Shown piece by piece: positions 32,040-45,299 of a stretch of DNA of 64,000 bases; positions within the stretch are counted from its first letter, which is position 1, and the number at the start of each line of letters is the position of its first letter. Made by a program: the position numbers and the translations under genes. Source of the stretch: Sclerodactyla briareus (Eukaryota; Echinodermata; Holothuroidea; Dendrochirotida; Sclerodactylidae). The stretch covers positions 62,001 through 126,000 of the forward strand of contig JAODTK010001199.1 of assembly GCA_026419785.1 (NCBI GenBank), written 5' to 3'. Below the pieces are notes generated by a model. It was not told the origin of the DNA and did no database searches. It was given only the letters and a program-made list of their open reading frames with translations.

Positions 32040-33560
32040 TTGTTTATGTAGGTGTGGTGTATGTGTGTCCCACTTCCTTGTGAGGCAGTATTTCTCTGAA
32101 ACAGTGAGACCGATTTTGATGAATTTTGTATGTAGTATCGGGGTTGGGTGAACACGATCTTATTAGATTTGGGCACAAAAGTCACTAAGTAAGGTAATTA
32201 GCCTTTTTTATGTAAATTCAATTGTTTTAGGCTCCGTTGGCACGATTACGTTTGTGGCTTTTACAAAATTGGTGAATATGGGCCACCTTCAGTGCCCAAA
32301 ACTTTAAAAAGATTTTGGGGTCAATGGAGGTCATGCAGCATGCTTACTATTTGCTAATTTACATGTGAATCTTGAAGCTGCTCGATTTCATTAAACCTGG
32401 TGGGTATGGTTTCCCTCATTTCCAAAATTTTCTCATGGATTCCAGGGTCACTGGAGGTCCTTCAAGTGTCTAATTTGGCATAATTATGCATAATTTCTAA
32501 GTTTGTAGGATTTCCTGAAATTTGGTAGGTATGGCCTACCCTCCAAATTTTTTTACATAGACTGAAGGACACTGGCGGCCATTCAGGGGGTGTTTTATTG
32601 TCTCGCTTGAATGAAATCCATGAAGAGATTTATTGGTCCAATGGCGTGTGTGTGTTCTGTATGTGTGTGGGTGTGTCAAACTTTCTCGTTAGCAAGAATT
32701 CTCACAAACCGTGATGCCAATTAAGAGAAATTTTGTGGTAGCACCCCGGGTTGGGTGGACACGATCTGATTATATTTTGGGCATCAAAGATTAAGTGGGT
32801 AATAGCTCTTATTTTTTTTATGTCAATTTATTGTTGAAGCTCATTAGCAATATTACCAAGAACCGTATTGCTACAGTTATGTAGTTCGGCATGTAGGACC
32901 TGGATGACAGGTAGATGAACTGATTAGATCTTCAGCCTGAAATATGCTAATTAATGGTCTAATTTGTTATCATGTGATTTTTCCAATTTGTCGATTTCAC
33001 GAAACTTAGTTATGTGGTCCTACCATGGTTCCTGTTAAATTTAAAAAAAGTGGAAAGTCGGGGTCACTGGAGGGTCATTTAATTTGTCTAATTGCTTATT
33101 CATGCAATTTTTGGAAGTTTTGTTCGGATTCACAAAACTTGGTAGATGGTATCCCCTTTGATCCAGATCATTTGAAGGTGCACTGGGGTCAGTAGAGTTC
33201 ATTTTATGTTGCTAATTTGCATAATATATTCCCAATTTCAACTTGGGGTAAGAAGTTTCGCAAACTCAGTAGTAATGGTCCTTAACCATTTTCTGGATCT
33301 GCATGTGTTTGAAGTTCGAGAGTTGAAATTCCATCATATAATAGCTTCTGTTCGATTAAAGCACTGAGGATCGAGTAAACCATAGCTCCTGTGACAATTT
33401 TACTGCTGTTATAAGCCTGTTGTGACCAAATTTCATAATTTATTCCCATTGGCCACTTGGTAAGAATTTTGCCCAAACTCAGTACGTAGGTCCGTTAACA
33501 TTTTCCGAATCTGATTGTTTGATGTTCCTGAATTTGATTGAATCCCATCATATAATACTT
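32040..33560 (+). repeat. Degenerate tandem repeats with GGTCACTGGAGGTC modules
   Basis: Two related headers at about 32100-32210 and 32700-32830 share GATGAATTTTGT/AGAGAAATTTTGTGGTAG, GGGTTGG(G)TG, ACACGATCT and TTTTTTTATGT. After each come several diverged modules with (G)GTCACTGGAGG(T)C, TTGGCATAATTATGCAT and AAACTTGGTAG. Two further modules at about 33270-33400 and 33470-33620 share CTCAGTA, GGTCC(T/G)TTAAC, ATCCATCATATAAT and GAGTAAACC. Non-coding. Confidence 0.6.
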
Positions 33561-33619
33561 CCTGTTTAAATAACGCACTGAGGAAAGAGTAAACCAATCT
33601 CCTGTGACATTGTTGCGTT

Positions 33620-36600
33620 ATAAGCTGCCCACAAGCAAACCCCCCTCTTAACCCAACCAATTTTATTGATAGGTATATAGGTTGATAAGACATTCAAAAA
33701 TACTGTAACATTTTCCCCCCCCTCTCTTCTGTCCTGATGGACTGAGGGACAATTGGAAGGTTTCCTAAAGATATATTTTGGGACCCCCCCAAAAATCCTT
33801 GACTGCCTTCGTGGGGGATAGTTTTTTTTGTTTGTGGGGGAGGCGGTGGAGGCGGTGTTTGCTGCCTGGCAGGGGGGGGGGATGGCATGTCCTGGCTGCT
33901 TGGAAAAAAAAAAAGGCAATGAATTATGAAGGGAATGATTTTAAAGGGAAAAGCCCGGTCTGCTGAGGGTATTAGAACATTTCAGTTGGATACTTGGTCA
34001 AGAAGGAGTTGACTGAGCGATGAAACTTTTTTTGTTTTTTCAATTTGTGTATTTAATTGAGAGGATGAGGGGGGGGGTGGCATGAAGAATAAAAAGCAAT
34101 TAAGGGACCTTTTTGAAAAAAATAATAGTACAAAACTTATTGTCGTTATATTATAGGATTTTTTATGTGTTGTAATGGAAAATATCGATGTTCGTTTGAC
34201 AGGACGATGGTCTGTATGAATTACTTGGCTGTATATATGTGTAGTGGTAGTGAATAATAGGAACCACCGAGCGCGCGACCAGCGATCAACAACTTTTTGT
34301 TTGGTCGATCGCACTTGTGTGCATGGTTTATTCCAGATTTTCAAAGTTATGCGATTTTCATGAGCGTGATTGGTATGGTCTTCCTCTAGTCCCCCAAAAT
34401 GTTAAAATGACTCGGTCCTGGGGGTTATGCAGTGTTATGATTGCTCCATTCAAGCCAATATCGGTTGGATTCCTATAAAACGCATTAAGTGTGTCAGACC
34501 AGGTGGCGAAATAAGCATAACACATAAGTGGAACCGCAACCGCGTGCGAAAATTTTACCCAGTACGAATTCCACAATCGAAATTCAGGCATTCTTTGGAT
34601 ATAACTATCCCACTGAATCCTGAATCATGTCTTTGCGAAAGAATAACCATATATTGCAAAAAAAATCACAGGTCCCGCCAGGTGGTGACTTTCCGCTTCG
34701 CTCAACCACTTACCTTTCAAAGCAACAAAGTCTCACTTTGGACATTCCATCGGAAAATCCGGGCAATATTGGGATTTTTGGACTCTGGACAACACAAGTT
34801 GTGGCGATTCCAATGGTCGCCATTTCGATGCCGCACCGTGTGCTCATAGAGTGAGTAATATGTGCACCATGCACCCAACCTTCAACAAGTTGGCGAAGCC
34901 CGACGTTATAAAAAAAATGTAAATATTTTTAAAGAAAAAAAAACCGCAGGAGGTGACCTTATCGCCGTCTCCGCCTTCAACCACCTTCAAACTCCGAGAC
35001 AGCGATTGTGTGTTGGTGTTTGTACGGGGACTGGTCCCCTAGCACGATATCGACGCAAGTCCAATGGAGGGAGCAACACCCCAAGCTGGTAAGGTCTGCA
35101 GTCTTAGCAAATGATAGGGATTGAAGGGAACCAGAACAATCCAGAATAAATTAAGGCAATTTCTTGTTAAGGAACTATATGTCTGAACACTACGAAAATG
35201 GTGCAGCAGACATCACTGAAATTCGATCACTTTTAAGGTCATTATGCATTTGTTTCCCAAAACAAGGTTACTGCTGGCTATGTCGGATTACCGGTCAGCT
35301 AAACGAAATAGCGTCAGGTCCATAAATGGGGACGAGGGGGTGGGGGGGGGGACTGCATTGCGTCCAAAAGCAACCGCATGCATCGCCGACCTTGTCTGTG
35401 TTGCACACAATATCATGAAGTCGGATTTTCAGTTGGTTGTATGGCAACCGCAACCGCCAGTCAGAATTAATCCGCCTTTTAGGAACCAGGGGAACTTGAG
35501 AGGGAGCTCGGTGAGGGCCGGAATGGATTTGAAATGATTGTTCCCCAATGCAGCCATGCCATTCACTGTGTGGTCATCGAGTTAGTCGTTCCAGTGAGCG
35601 ACGCGGCCATTTCCACATTTCGAGGAAATGCCACATTTAAGGTTTTTTACTTTTTTTTTACCGAATACACTAATTTCAATGTTCAAACACAAGGAGGTTG
35701 CTAGTTTGGAAGTGGGAATTCCAGCGAAATAGTTTCAATCAAGACATCTTTGGAAGTAAAGGTCTTTCAGCTGGAAAATGTCGTGGGGGTCAATTTCCAC
35801 TTCAAATGGCCGGTAAAATATAGCAATTTCAAGCGAAATTAGTAAATATGTGCCATTTTTCGGGTTCGGGCTAAATTTATTAAATATTGCCAGCTAATAA
35901 CCTTTGTACAGTAAAAGTTCCGCGTGAATCGGGAAACATTTTCAAAACAGCGATTAGTAACCGTATTCAATTTCGGATATTTTTCAATATATTATTTTGT
36001 CCACGGTTGAAGTTCAGACATCTACACATGAAGATAAACTCGAATTAGGGCTTCTCTCCTGTCAATTGTCCCCCCTCCCCACCCCCACTGACTTGGAACA
36101 ACCCTTTCAGATGTTTGTGGGCGGATTGCGTGACTGGTCTATCATTCTGTTTCTGTCTCACTTGGTCCTCATGAACGCCGAAAAGGTGACTGTCATTGGG
36201 TGATGGTTACCGAACTTCCCAGCCATCCGATAAGTCAGGGTAATCTTTCAACCCTGACCGCATAGAAATATTTTTCATGTTTAAAAAAAGGGGACAAGCT
36301 CTATTGTGAGACTTTTACAGGACTGATTCTGTCCGACTCCAATTTCACTACATACAGACGAGAAACGGAGCCGAGACCTTTATTCAGCTGAATTTGAGTC
36401 GAGATTTGTTGTGACTCTCCCTACAGGCTACAACCCCTATGATAAAAAACGAACTGAAAAAAACACACAAAAAAAAAACCCAGAGATCTCGGTAGCAATA
36501 TATCTCAAACACCCCTAGTGAGTATGCAGGGAACCTAATGTAGTAGTTCCGTTGTATTCATTCAACAAAAAACATCACCTTTTGATTGTTGTGTTACTCT

Positions 36601-39190
36601 GACCATGCAGCTGCCTTCCTGTCATCAGGGTCATTGCAAAAATGACGCATGGCTAGAGCTGGACAGTCAATCAAAGAAAGTAATTTGCAATAATGGATAA
36701 CTGGGTTGAATAATGGAGAATCCAATCTGGATTGTCGAGTATTATTAATATTCTCCAGCTGGAGAGTTATCCTCTTCTGCTTCCTTCCCTTCTAACCTTC
36801 TAACCTGTACCTGTTCGCCTGTATGGTATACACAACGAACCATCTGCCGGGTCAGAGTCTATTAAATTCCTTTTTCATCTCGAAGTCCCGGGGCTGGCGT
36901 TCCCCGTAACCACACTCCCCATGATACAATATATCTACACTATAGCCGTTTATTATCTTATGCCGTCCGAATCATTTTTAGGAAGTTCGTGATGTACAAG
37001 TTTATTTTCTCATTTTACGAGATTAAAAATTTTAATAAGAAACTCCCTGCTGTATAACGTGTGTGAATACGGCTTATTGGTTATAAAGGTTTGGTTTCGG
37101 TGAATATGACAGGACCAGAGCGGTCATCATGAAGTTTAATAGCCTAATGCCACACTCGAACGACTTCGGAGAGTTTGTTTTGCGGTATTAGTTTTATGCC
37201 CATAATACTGGAATATTATCACAAAGTGTCACATCTCCGTACAGAGATCCATCGAGACCTATGCAATTTGGTTTCTCCCTTTTATGCTAAAAGCCGTATA
37301 GGCTCCTCACAATGAGTTGATTTCTCATTTTTCTGTGTTGTCTATCGCAGGGTATTTCACGAGCTCCCTCTCCCTCGGTTTGCATTAGGGATAATATACA
37401 CGACCCCCACCAGTATCTTTGGACCCTATAATTCTTGACATCTCTTCATGTTATGGGAGCAGTTTCGCTTCACCATAATTCCATCCATTTAAGACCGGTA
37501 TATATATTCTCTGGAACGTCCCCGGTAAATTGAGAAAACTTGACCCCCCCCCACCAAAAAAAAAATGCATGCAAACGTAGGTTAAAGTAAGTCCCACGAA
37601 GTGACAAGCAGTATGTGGCGTATCATGAGTCGATCATTTGCTCAATAACCTCAACAGTTTTGAGATAGCAGCAGGAAACCCTTCCACAAGATCGTGATAC
37701 GTGGCGGATGTTGATCAGTGAGCATGTCGAATATAGACGAGAACTAACTACAGTTTGTACTAATCCACTTCACGAGTCGATCAGTGCGTAGATAAGTAAA
37801 TATTAGCAGTGAGCGCAGGGCGCACACTGAATGAATATAAACAAGTTGATCAATAGTCATCAAAATGAGTTTTTTTGTGAAAAAATTGTGCTTTCCGTCA
37901 CAGACAGCATAGAATGCAATTTACGATTAACCCGAATTTCGGGTAAATCTGAATCAGACTGGCTGACACACCTTCTTCAAATGGCTTATTTAAGACAGAT
38001 AGTGATTACTCCTCCTCTGATTTTCCTCTTCGATTCATTTGCCCAAACATATTCATTAGACTATAATTCATTTTGCCATGTTTGTCATGTTAGGTTAGTA
38101 GCACAAATTGACTAATCACAACATGTGATTGATTGACACATGATAACTCATGAGTTTCTGAGTGTGAAAACAGTGACTGACTGCAGGATTCGTTCATCGG
38201 TAATTATCCATAGAAGGAATTTTGCGAAAATGTGGCAGCTGAAAGAATTTGATACAATATAAATGATGCCCGCTGATTCTGTGGATTGAATAGTGTTCAG
38301 AATAGAAAAAAATTATCCGTTTACTAGTCAGGTGATCGACTCACGGAGCACTCCATTATACTTGTACCCAAGTTAGCAGGATTTTATGATGACTGATAAC
38401 AGCGAATGAGTATCAGAGTATAGAAACCTATACCGTCACGAAAAGTGTTCACAGGAATATGACAAGAATGTACTAAGGGTGTGTCGTCTCAATTCTAGCA
38501 GTCTAGGGTTACAAAGTGAGGATGTAAATAGATTCGTCTACGATAGAGTATAAGATAACTGCGCTCTATGAGCTTGCATATCAGGAAAGTCTACGGCTAG
38601 TTCCTCGCATCGCTCCTTTCAGCCCTTTCTATGGCCCGACCTCAATCAAGGAGAAATTCTTTATGAAAGAGGCATTTCCATCTGGTAGCGACTGGTGGAG
38701 AGCGTCAGCGACGTTCGTGTGACGTCACGACGAAGAAAACCGTCCTCAATGCAATTTTAATATATAATTACGGTACGATAGCTATATCGTCGCTGTAAAC
38801 GTCAATATTCGATAACCCTACCGTGTGACGGTTTTTCTTCCGTGACATCATCATATGGCAGTCCCATTTTCGTCGGGTGTCGTCAGAAGCCTTAGATAAG
38901 GGCAGCATGTCCGTGTCTATAATTCAAGAGCAATATTTACCGTATGTACTGAACAGTGTAACTTCGATCATTCTCTGAGCAATCACACCTGTGATAAATG
39001 CGGAAGAGTGGCGATTGGTATCCGTGACACTTCGCAAGCAACCTCCGGGATCGAAGTCCGCAGTCATCGGACGTTTTTTCCCCTATGTGGTTGTAACTTG
39101 GCAGTTGCGATGGCGAGGTCCTTGGTTTTCATTCACGGTTCCGCTGTAATCATAGGATTCGTGTATATCTTCGTTGGGGTTTGGTTTCGA
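33620..39190. other. Gene-poor stretch with unassigned ORF-like segment
   Basis: No family is recognised. 34427-34860 has two overlapping plus-strand open frames (140 and 75 codons); the second ends near a GTGAGT at 34852. A related-looking CAGG(A/T)GGTGAC motif occurs at about 34677 and 34947, and another GTAAGG donor-like site lies at 35090. This could be a decayed or unrecognised gene. An imperfect inverted repeat spans about 36693-36772 with a central CTCCAGCTGGAG palindrome. Confidence 0.3.
38719..38854. mobile_element. Small foldback (MITE-like) element with CRE-like ends
   Basis: The left arm 38719-38744 (GTGACGTCAC, AAGAAAACCGTC) is the near-complement of the right arm 38827-38854 (GACGGTTTTTCTT, GTGACATCATCAT), with about 80 bp of AT-rich sequence between. 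The left arm contains the CRE-like TGACGTCA. Confidence 0.55.
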
Positions 39191-39199
39191 GAAATTTTC

Positions 39200-40400
39200 A
39201 GCAAGCCTGAAATCGGGCCGGCTGTGAGCAGTCACGATGGACATGGTCTTCCACTCCTTGATCTTGAATCTTGAGGGGGATACTGACCACGCCCGGCGGA
39301 ACCAAGCGGTAGAAAATAGGTTGTGCATGCGGAACAAGAACATAATTATCATGATTGTGGCTGCGATATAACTCTGGCCTGCGCTTGGAACTTTTCGCCA
39401 TCGTTGGATGTTCCGATAGTTTCAGGTAAATGGTTCCAATCTCTGATCGTTCTCGGAAGAAGGAAAACTTGGAGCATCCTATTTGCTGCGAGTGTTTGTA
39501 CGAGCCTCTGGTGTTGGTATGGCTGAGAGGGTCGCTTAACAGGTGAGTGATGGCACTAATGTGGAATCGAAAGGTGTCCATTGATTGCCTTATAACAAAT
39601 AGTGAGCCCTCTAACACCACGCCTGGATGCAAGAGTTGCCATCCCAACTCCTTCATCATATTGGCACGGCCCGGGGGACCTAGATTTGAAGTCGTTCAAG
39701 CAGATTCTAGCAGCCCTACGTTGGGAGATTCAAGGTATTAATTAGGTTTGCAATATGGGTCCCACACACTCGAGAATATTCAATTAGGTCGCACTAAGGT
39801 CTTATAGGCGACTCCTTGACGCCTTGTGGGCATGATGGCGATTCCTCATAACAAATCGAAGAGTGCGTTCGCAGTGGCAGCATTTGGTTCACATATCAGT
39901 CCAGGAAGATTACTAGTTCAGGGTCACACCCAATTAAGGAGTGGCTGTTTGTCTCTTTCAGAAAGGAGTCCTGGTAGCTAAGCTAAAAATCTTAGCATTT
40001 CTAGCATGGGTAAGACGCAAACAAAACACTTTTTAACATTGAAGCTCCATTTGCCTTAATGTCGAGATCCTCTTGGAGGTTATGTGATCGCTATTGTTAT
40101 GAATTCAATGTACAACCCACATTTCTGTTCTGGCAAATAATCTAACACTTGCTTTGATGCTGTGTGATAAATTCTTATTACTAGGAAACAGCAAGGTCCC
40201 AGCACCATTTTCCTGCGGGACACCGAGTTCAACACTCATGCCCAGGACATGTTCCGCCCGACAACAACTCGCAAAGTTTGCTGACCCAACGGTGTGTTTT
40301 CTTGCAGTATACCATACTGTGAAAGTTTCTGCGTAACCTCTTGTGTGAAACAACATCAAAAGCTTTGCTGAAGTCCATGATAATAAGCCCCTCCAGGTTT
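39200..40400 (-). pseudogene. LINE remnant: reverse transcriptase to C-terminus (CR1/L2/Jockey-like)
   Basis: Reading the minus strand from 40400 downward gives IIMDFSKAFDVVSHKRL (first catalytic motif), LELLSG-type and GVPQENGAGTLLF (family SGVPQGTVLGPLLF), then SIKASVRLFARTE where the family has TVRLFADDC, so the catalytic Asp pair is lost. Further on come LQEDLD, AYKTLVRPN, VWDPYC, MMKELGWQLL and FRERSEIGTIYL, which follow the order of the thumb/C-terminal region of CR1/L2 elements. Many stops and frame breaks make it inactive. It abuts R1 sequence at its 5' side. Confidence 0.85.
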
Positions 40401-40419
40401 ACGAAGAAGTGTTCCCCAT

Positions 40420-40600
40420 CCTGATTCCACTGATCGCCTTTCGATTAGGACGTAGAATGGCTATCCCGGGAGCAGGTTGGGAACGGCTACACCCCCGCCT
40501 CGATATCATCTGAGCACTATCGAGAAAAGCAGGCGAGTTAACGATCATCCGGTGCTTATCCACGATTATTATAGGCCTACGGCCAGGGTTCCTTGGTGAC
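40420..40600 (+). repeat. R1 dispersed repeat, right portion
   Basis: Shares CTTTCGAT.AGGACGTA.AATGG, GGGAGCAGGTTGGGAACGG, TACACCCCCGCC, GATATCATCTGAGCAC, GGTGCTTATCC and ACGGCCAGGGTTCC with the copies at 10.94 and 21.3 kb. The hAT insertion site is empty here. Confidence 0.72.
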
Positions 40601-40639
40601 ATTTTGGCTACCTAACCCGTAGAAAATCAATCAAATCTT

Positions 40640-43600
40640 TCAATTTTCCACTCAAAGGGCACGACCAGTGGGCTCATGGTAGGAAGTCGCGATCATCCAC
40701 TTTTATTGTCGTTTGAACTTCTGTAAATGATTGCTGGAAAACTACAGCCTAATGCCAAATATAACAATGAAGGACAAAAATACAACTACTCAATCACCCA
40801 CGAGACCCCCAGTTGGTAGAGCCATCGGTCCTACAGCTGCCAAACACCCTATCCCTGCAATCAGGGCGTGTTGTAGATGTCCGTTTCGGGAAGTTAAGGC
40901 TGGCTGGTTTAGGGAAATCGAAAAAAAAAATGTATGTAAATTTGACCTCGGTGACCTCATAACACCTCCACTCTTGCCCGGGCCAAAAGTGTAGTCTATA
41001 TCGAACCAGTTTCGTTGAAATCCCACCGTCTTTCGCGAAACTATGCATAACTAGTGCGGACCCCGATTGATCCAATTCTCATTTCCCGTATAAATTTCAG
41101 ACAAATAATATTATTTACGACAATAATGTTAGTATTATAACAACTAAGAATAACATAGCATTAAACTTTATAGAGGGTGAATTGTACACCACGTTAACAA
41201 CACCGGGAACATCACTGAGCAAATGCCGAATGTCCAAGAAAGGTATATAAATGAGTACTTCCAGAAACTTCAATTGTGAATCTTTGAGTTAATGCAGCAT
41301 TCCTTTAATTGCAGTTTGTTCATTGCACAAAGAACTCAACTCGCTAGGAAGTGGTGTCTCTCATTCAGTAGATATTAATTCAGCAGCCCTTCAAATGCCC
41401 TTCTCACATCGAATTTTAAAGCCTCATCTTCAAGTATAGGTCAAGCGGTTTGGGCCAAAAATGTCCCCACAGTACTTTCGGGAACTCATTATCTGTTTTT
41501 GTATCACTTGGAAAAATGATACCGTATTACAGGGGCCATTACCTTGGCAACAAAACCGTGGCTCCAATAGCATACTCCCGTGGTCCGGCTGAAGTAGAAA
41601 GAATAGAAAGACAGATATATTAATAGACGATAGAGTTACGACACTCCACACAAGTGCTCTGTAGTGTCACCAAGGTAGGAAGAGGAAAAAATAAACCGTA
41701 GAAAGGGGCTCTGGAACTGGAAAACCACCCTAACCCGCATTTAGAACTGCTTGAAAGAAATACACTCTCTAGAAATCGCAATTAAGCAGAAGGATCAATG
41801 TCCTCGACGGGCTTTTAAGGAATTAACGGTTTGGAAACTATGTAGTATTCTGGCGCCGAATATGACGTCCAGTGATCGTACCATATAAGAATTTATATAC
41901 CCTTAATAATCCATCGTCCTTTTGCTGCCCCGACCCCCTCCCCTCCCAGCCCCACCCACTTTCGACAAGCTGTCACGTTCACATACCAACGATACGGAAG
42001 AAAGAAAATTAGTCATTATTCTATTACATCATATGTCTTCTCAATACTCCTCTATTATTCCACTGCCGGGCCGCCCCACCTGTGTTACGTTACATACTTT
42101 AGCCCCCCACCCCTCCCGTGCAGTTTTACTAACTATCACTACAGATAGAACCCAAGTCCTTATCGCGGTAATTATCAGCTTTTGAGATTATGCTAACTTG
42201 CCAGCGACGGCGTGCGTGACACGGATTACATAGACACGGAGTCATAATTAACCTAATTACGCCTATTGTGTTTGTAACTCCGAAACCTCGTGTCCGCTTT
42301 CTTGTTAGTCAATTATCCAGGGAGGCAGTGAGGATTATCTCGACGATATTTGCACCTTGCTTGCCTGGTTTGAGTCGCGTGCCCACCCCTAATCCTCTTT
42401 GTGTGCTATGGGGGGCTTTTTACGTAACCAGAATACTCTTGCTCTCCGAAACCAATGGCACTACCGGTCAATGGGCGATTTTTCTGGTCCAACAATAGTC
42501 CAATAGACTGATCGGTCATCCCTTATTTATCCTATCATTAGGTTATAAGTGACTCCAAGAAAGCTATGGTCCATCATTAGGATTGGTACAGTCAACGCAG
42601 CAAATGGCCGTCGGCGTAATAGTGACAATGGGAACCGTTGCCTAACATACTCCAGGATAACTATAAGGCTAATAGAATAGATTATGGGCTTTATAAGCCG
42701 ATAGGATTTTTATTGTTCGAGAAAGCTCCGCAATCTGTGCATACTCTGAATTGTACGTGAACAGGTTTTCCTCGGGTTAGTCATCTGCGAAATTTCAAAT
42801 CATCACAAAACCGATCACAATGCAATTTCCCCCATCATTAACAATTCTAACTTTAATTCCATTTTCCTCTGTTCTGTTCATTCTCACTTTCGAGCACGTT
42901 GACACAAAGAAAACTGACAAATCAACTGTAAACCGAATTAAATTAGGCCCTTTTTCCGTTAGTCCGATGACTAAACAGCACACCTCACGCTGAAATGGCG
43001 AATCCTTGAAGTCGTAGAAGTGTAAAACCCGACTTCGAAGATTTTGATTCCTCCGGCTTAGTCATTAGAAATTCATACACCATCTTTCAGTTGACCAAGC
43101 TGACAAGAGACAACCTGCCTATTACTTTTTTTTTTGTATTGACATCACGGGGAACAAAAAATACCTGCTCAATGCAAAGTCTGTACAACATTCGTTTTTT
43201 AAAATCTCTTACACACTCGTGCACCTGATTTGAATGTGAGGCACACAATTTTTAATAATATATCGATGCAAGGCATTTATTGACTTCGAGAACATTAACG
43301 CTCACTCATCCATTAGAAGTAGTAAAGATCGCAATTCTGGGTACTAAAGGCAACATTCAATCGGTTCCCCTTGTGACGTCATTGACTCAAATAATTGTAG
43401 ATAACACAAAAAAATTAAAGAGTTGTATCTCAAATTTGGGTTATCAGACACGCTCTATTCATATATGCTATTCCAAAGCAATCCGATGCATTCGATTTCC
43501 ACTTCCACTGACCATTCAAAACCACAACAATACCCGCATGCGATGCTCCTCAATCCACTCGCAGGATGGCATGGTCATAGACCAGACCCATGACACCGGG

Positions 43601-44460
43601 AGTGTTTTTCGCACCCTTCCATGGTGTTCAGTTATAATCCCTCCTATGACCCACACTCCTCGAAGTCCGAGAATTCTACAATCTCCTGTCCAGCGCCAAA
43701 TAGGTTGTGTTAGAAGCTGTAGATTTCGCCTCAAATTGTTGGCGTTTCTCTACCCCTTTTAACGGCGCCCCCAAGCAGTTTTTTCCCCTGGGTTGTAGGG
43801 AACGGAAGCTTCTACTGAGCACCACGTACAATGATTTGTAATGCAATATATTCTGAAATCGAATCCGGCAGCTTTTGTTTATACATATAGGATAAAGACT
43901 ACGTGTAGTGTCGCAGTTTCAATCTTTATAACTATTCGTCAACTACGTAATTTGCAATCAAGTATTAATGAGGTACTAATTCAAGAAACATATTTTCAGT
44001 TTTCAAAATAGATATAAAAATTTTCAAGAATAGGATTTTTCATAATTGAAAATATATCTTGGCATCAAACACATAGAGTTGGGATTTCCATAATAAACTG
44101 CGGAAATAAAAATACAGGGTAGAAATTCTCCCCAAAATAAAACACAGATTTCGGCTTGTATCTCAGATTCAACCAATACTAGAATACAGACTTTGTAAAT
44201 TCGAATTTAAAACTATAGAATTGTGATTTGAAATACAGTATTTTCCTGAACTGAAAATTTAGGATTTCACAGATGTCCGATATGCCCTATTAATTTTCGG
44301 AGCCAGAATTTTTATGGCTACTGTTTCCTTATTGGGCATTTCGTAACTAGTTGTCACTTTTAAAATAACTGTGACGGTATACCGTATTCGTATTGCGTGA
44401 TACTTAGGCGATTTCCCGCGGCACTTTATGGTCTAAAGGTTCCCCCTAGCTGGAGAGGAA
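40640..44460. other. Gene-poor stretch with one unrecognised ORF
   Basis: A 160-codon plus-strand frame lies at 43280-43762; its composition (many Ser, Thr, Ile, Arg, no motif) and the competing minus-strand frame give no reason to call it a gene. The rest, including the AT-rich 43850-44400, shows nothing recognisable. Confidence 0.35.
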
Positions 44461-44463
44461 CCG

Positions 44464-44730
44464 AATGCGTCAGTCCAAACCCGAAGTCATAGACTTTCCG
44501 GTACGGATTTATAGTCATTCGAAGTTTTGCTGTGTATTGCGCACGATCGAAAAGCTCCCATATGCATTTAAGATGTCTACTTGCACAACACTGCAAACAA
44601 TCTTTGCTTCCTTTGAACTCACACATTATTTTCACTTCGACAAAACATTTAGTCCATGAGAGGAAAAATTGCTGTATTGGGTTGGTAGGTGTGATCGTTA
44701 CTTTGGTGAGAGAAAGGGGCAACAGCATAT
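44464..44730 (+). repeat. Dispersed repeat R2, copy 1
   Basis: Matches 61767-62040 in the same orientation: GTCAGTCCAAACCCGAAGT, GTATTGCGCA.GATCGAAA, CTGCAAACAATCTTTG, CACACATTATTTTCACTTCG and GTTGGTAGGTGT are shared with the same spacing. Non-coding. Confidence 0.82.
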
Positions 44731-44955
44731 GTACAGTATTCAAGGCCACCGGTATCGCCACTCGCATCCCATGCTTCCCCTTGAACTACCCTACGAAAGA
44801 ACTTCGCGGTTTATTCTATTATCGGTTAATAGTAGTAGCATGTAAAAGGCTCACTCTTGTCCTCCGCCTGATTCCAAAGAAGGACAAACCTGTATCATTA
44901 TATCCCCGCAACACTGAAGTGTTCGGGGATATTATGGTTTTGGCCGTGGTCCCGC

Positions 44956-45001
44956 CGTCTCCGCGCCGTCTCCGCCGCTACCGCCGCCGCCGCCGCGCCG
45001 T
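44956..45001. repeat. GCC/CCG-rich trinucleotide tract
   Basis: An impure CCG repeat (CCGTCTCCGCGCCGTCTCCGCC and following units), isolated in AT-rich surroundings. Confidence 0.8.
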
Positions 45002-45299
45002 AAACTTCATTCTTAACACTTTATACGTTGACCCAAATTGGTAATTTAGCAATTAGGCAAATTAACTTGTTGGTTCTCACGAAATTGGTGAGTAGGACTT
45101 GCACAGCCCATAAATTGATCAATTGCGTGAAATCACTGAGGCATATGTTGCTTAAGTTACATATGTAGCATAAATTAGAATAATTAATGCAAGTATTTCT
45201 CACCTTTGAGGGATTGACGAAACTTGTGATAGGACTCCTACCAGTCCTGCTAATTTATTCATAGAATTCAAGATTCACTGAGGTAAATGTGTGGTATAA

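Noticed and set aside
31724-32185. 153-codon minus-strand open frame
   Set aside because: It overlaps the header of the degenerate repeat at 32.0-33.5 kb and has no recognisable motif.
43280-43762. 160-codon plus-strand open frame
   Set aside because: No domain, unusual composition, no splice or start context, and an antisense frame of similar quality.
44532-45044. 170-codon plus-strand frame
   Set aside because: It is composed of repeat R2 and a CCG tract, so it is open by chance.
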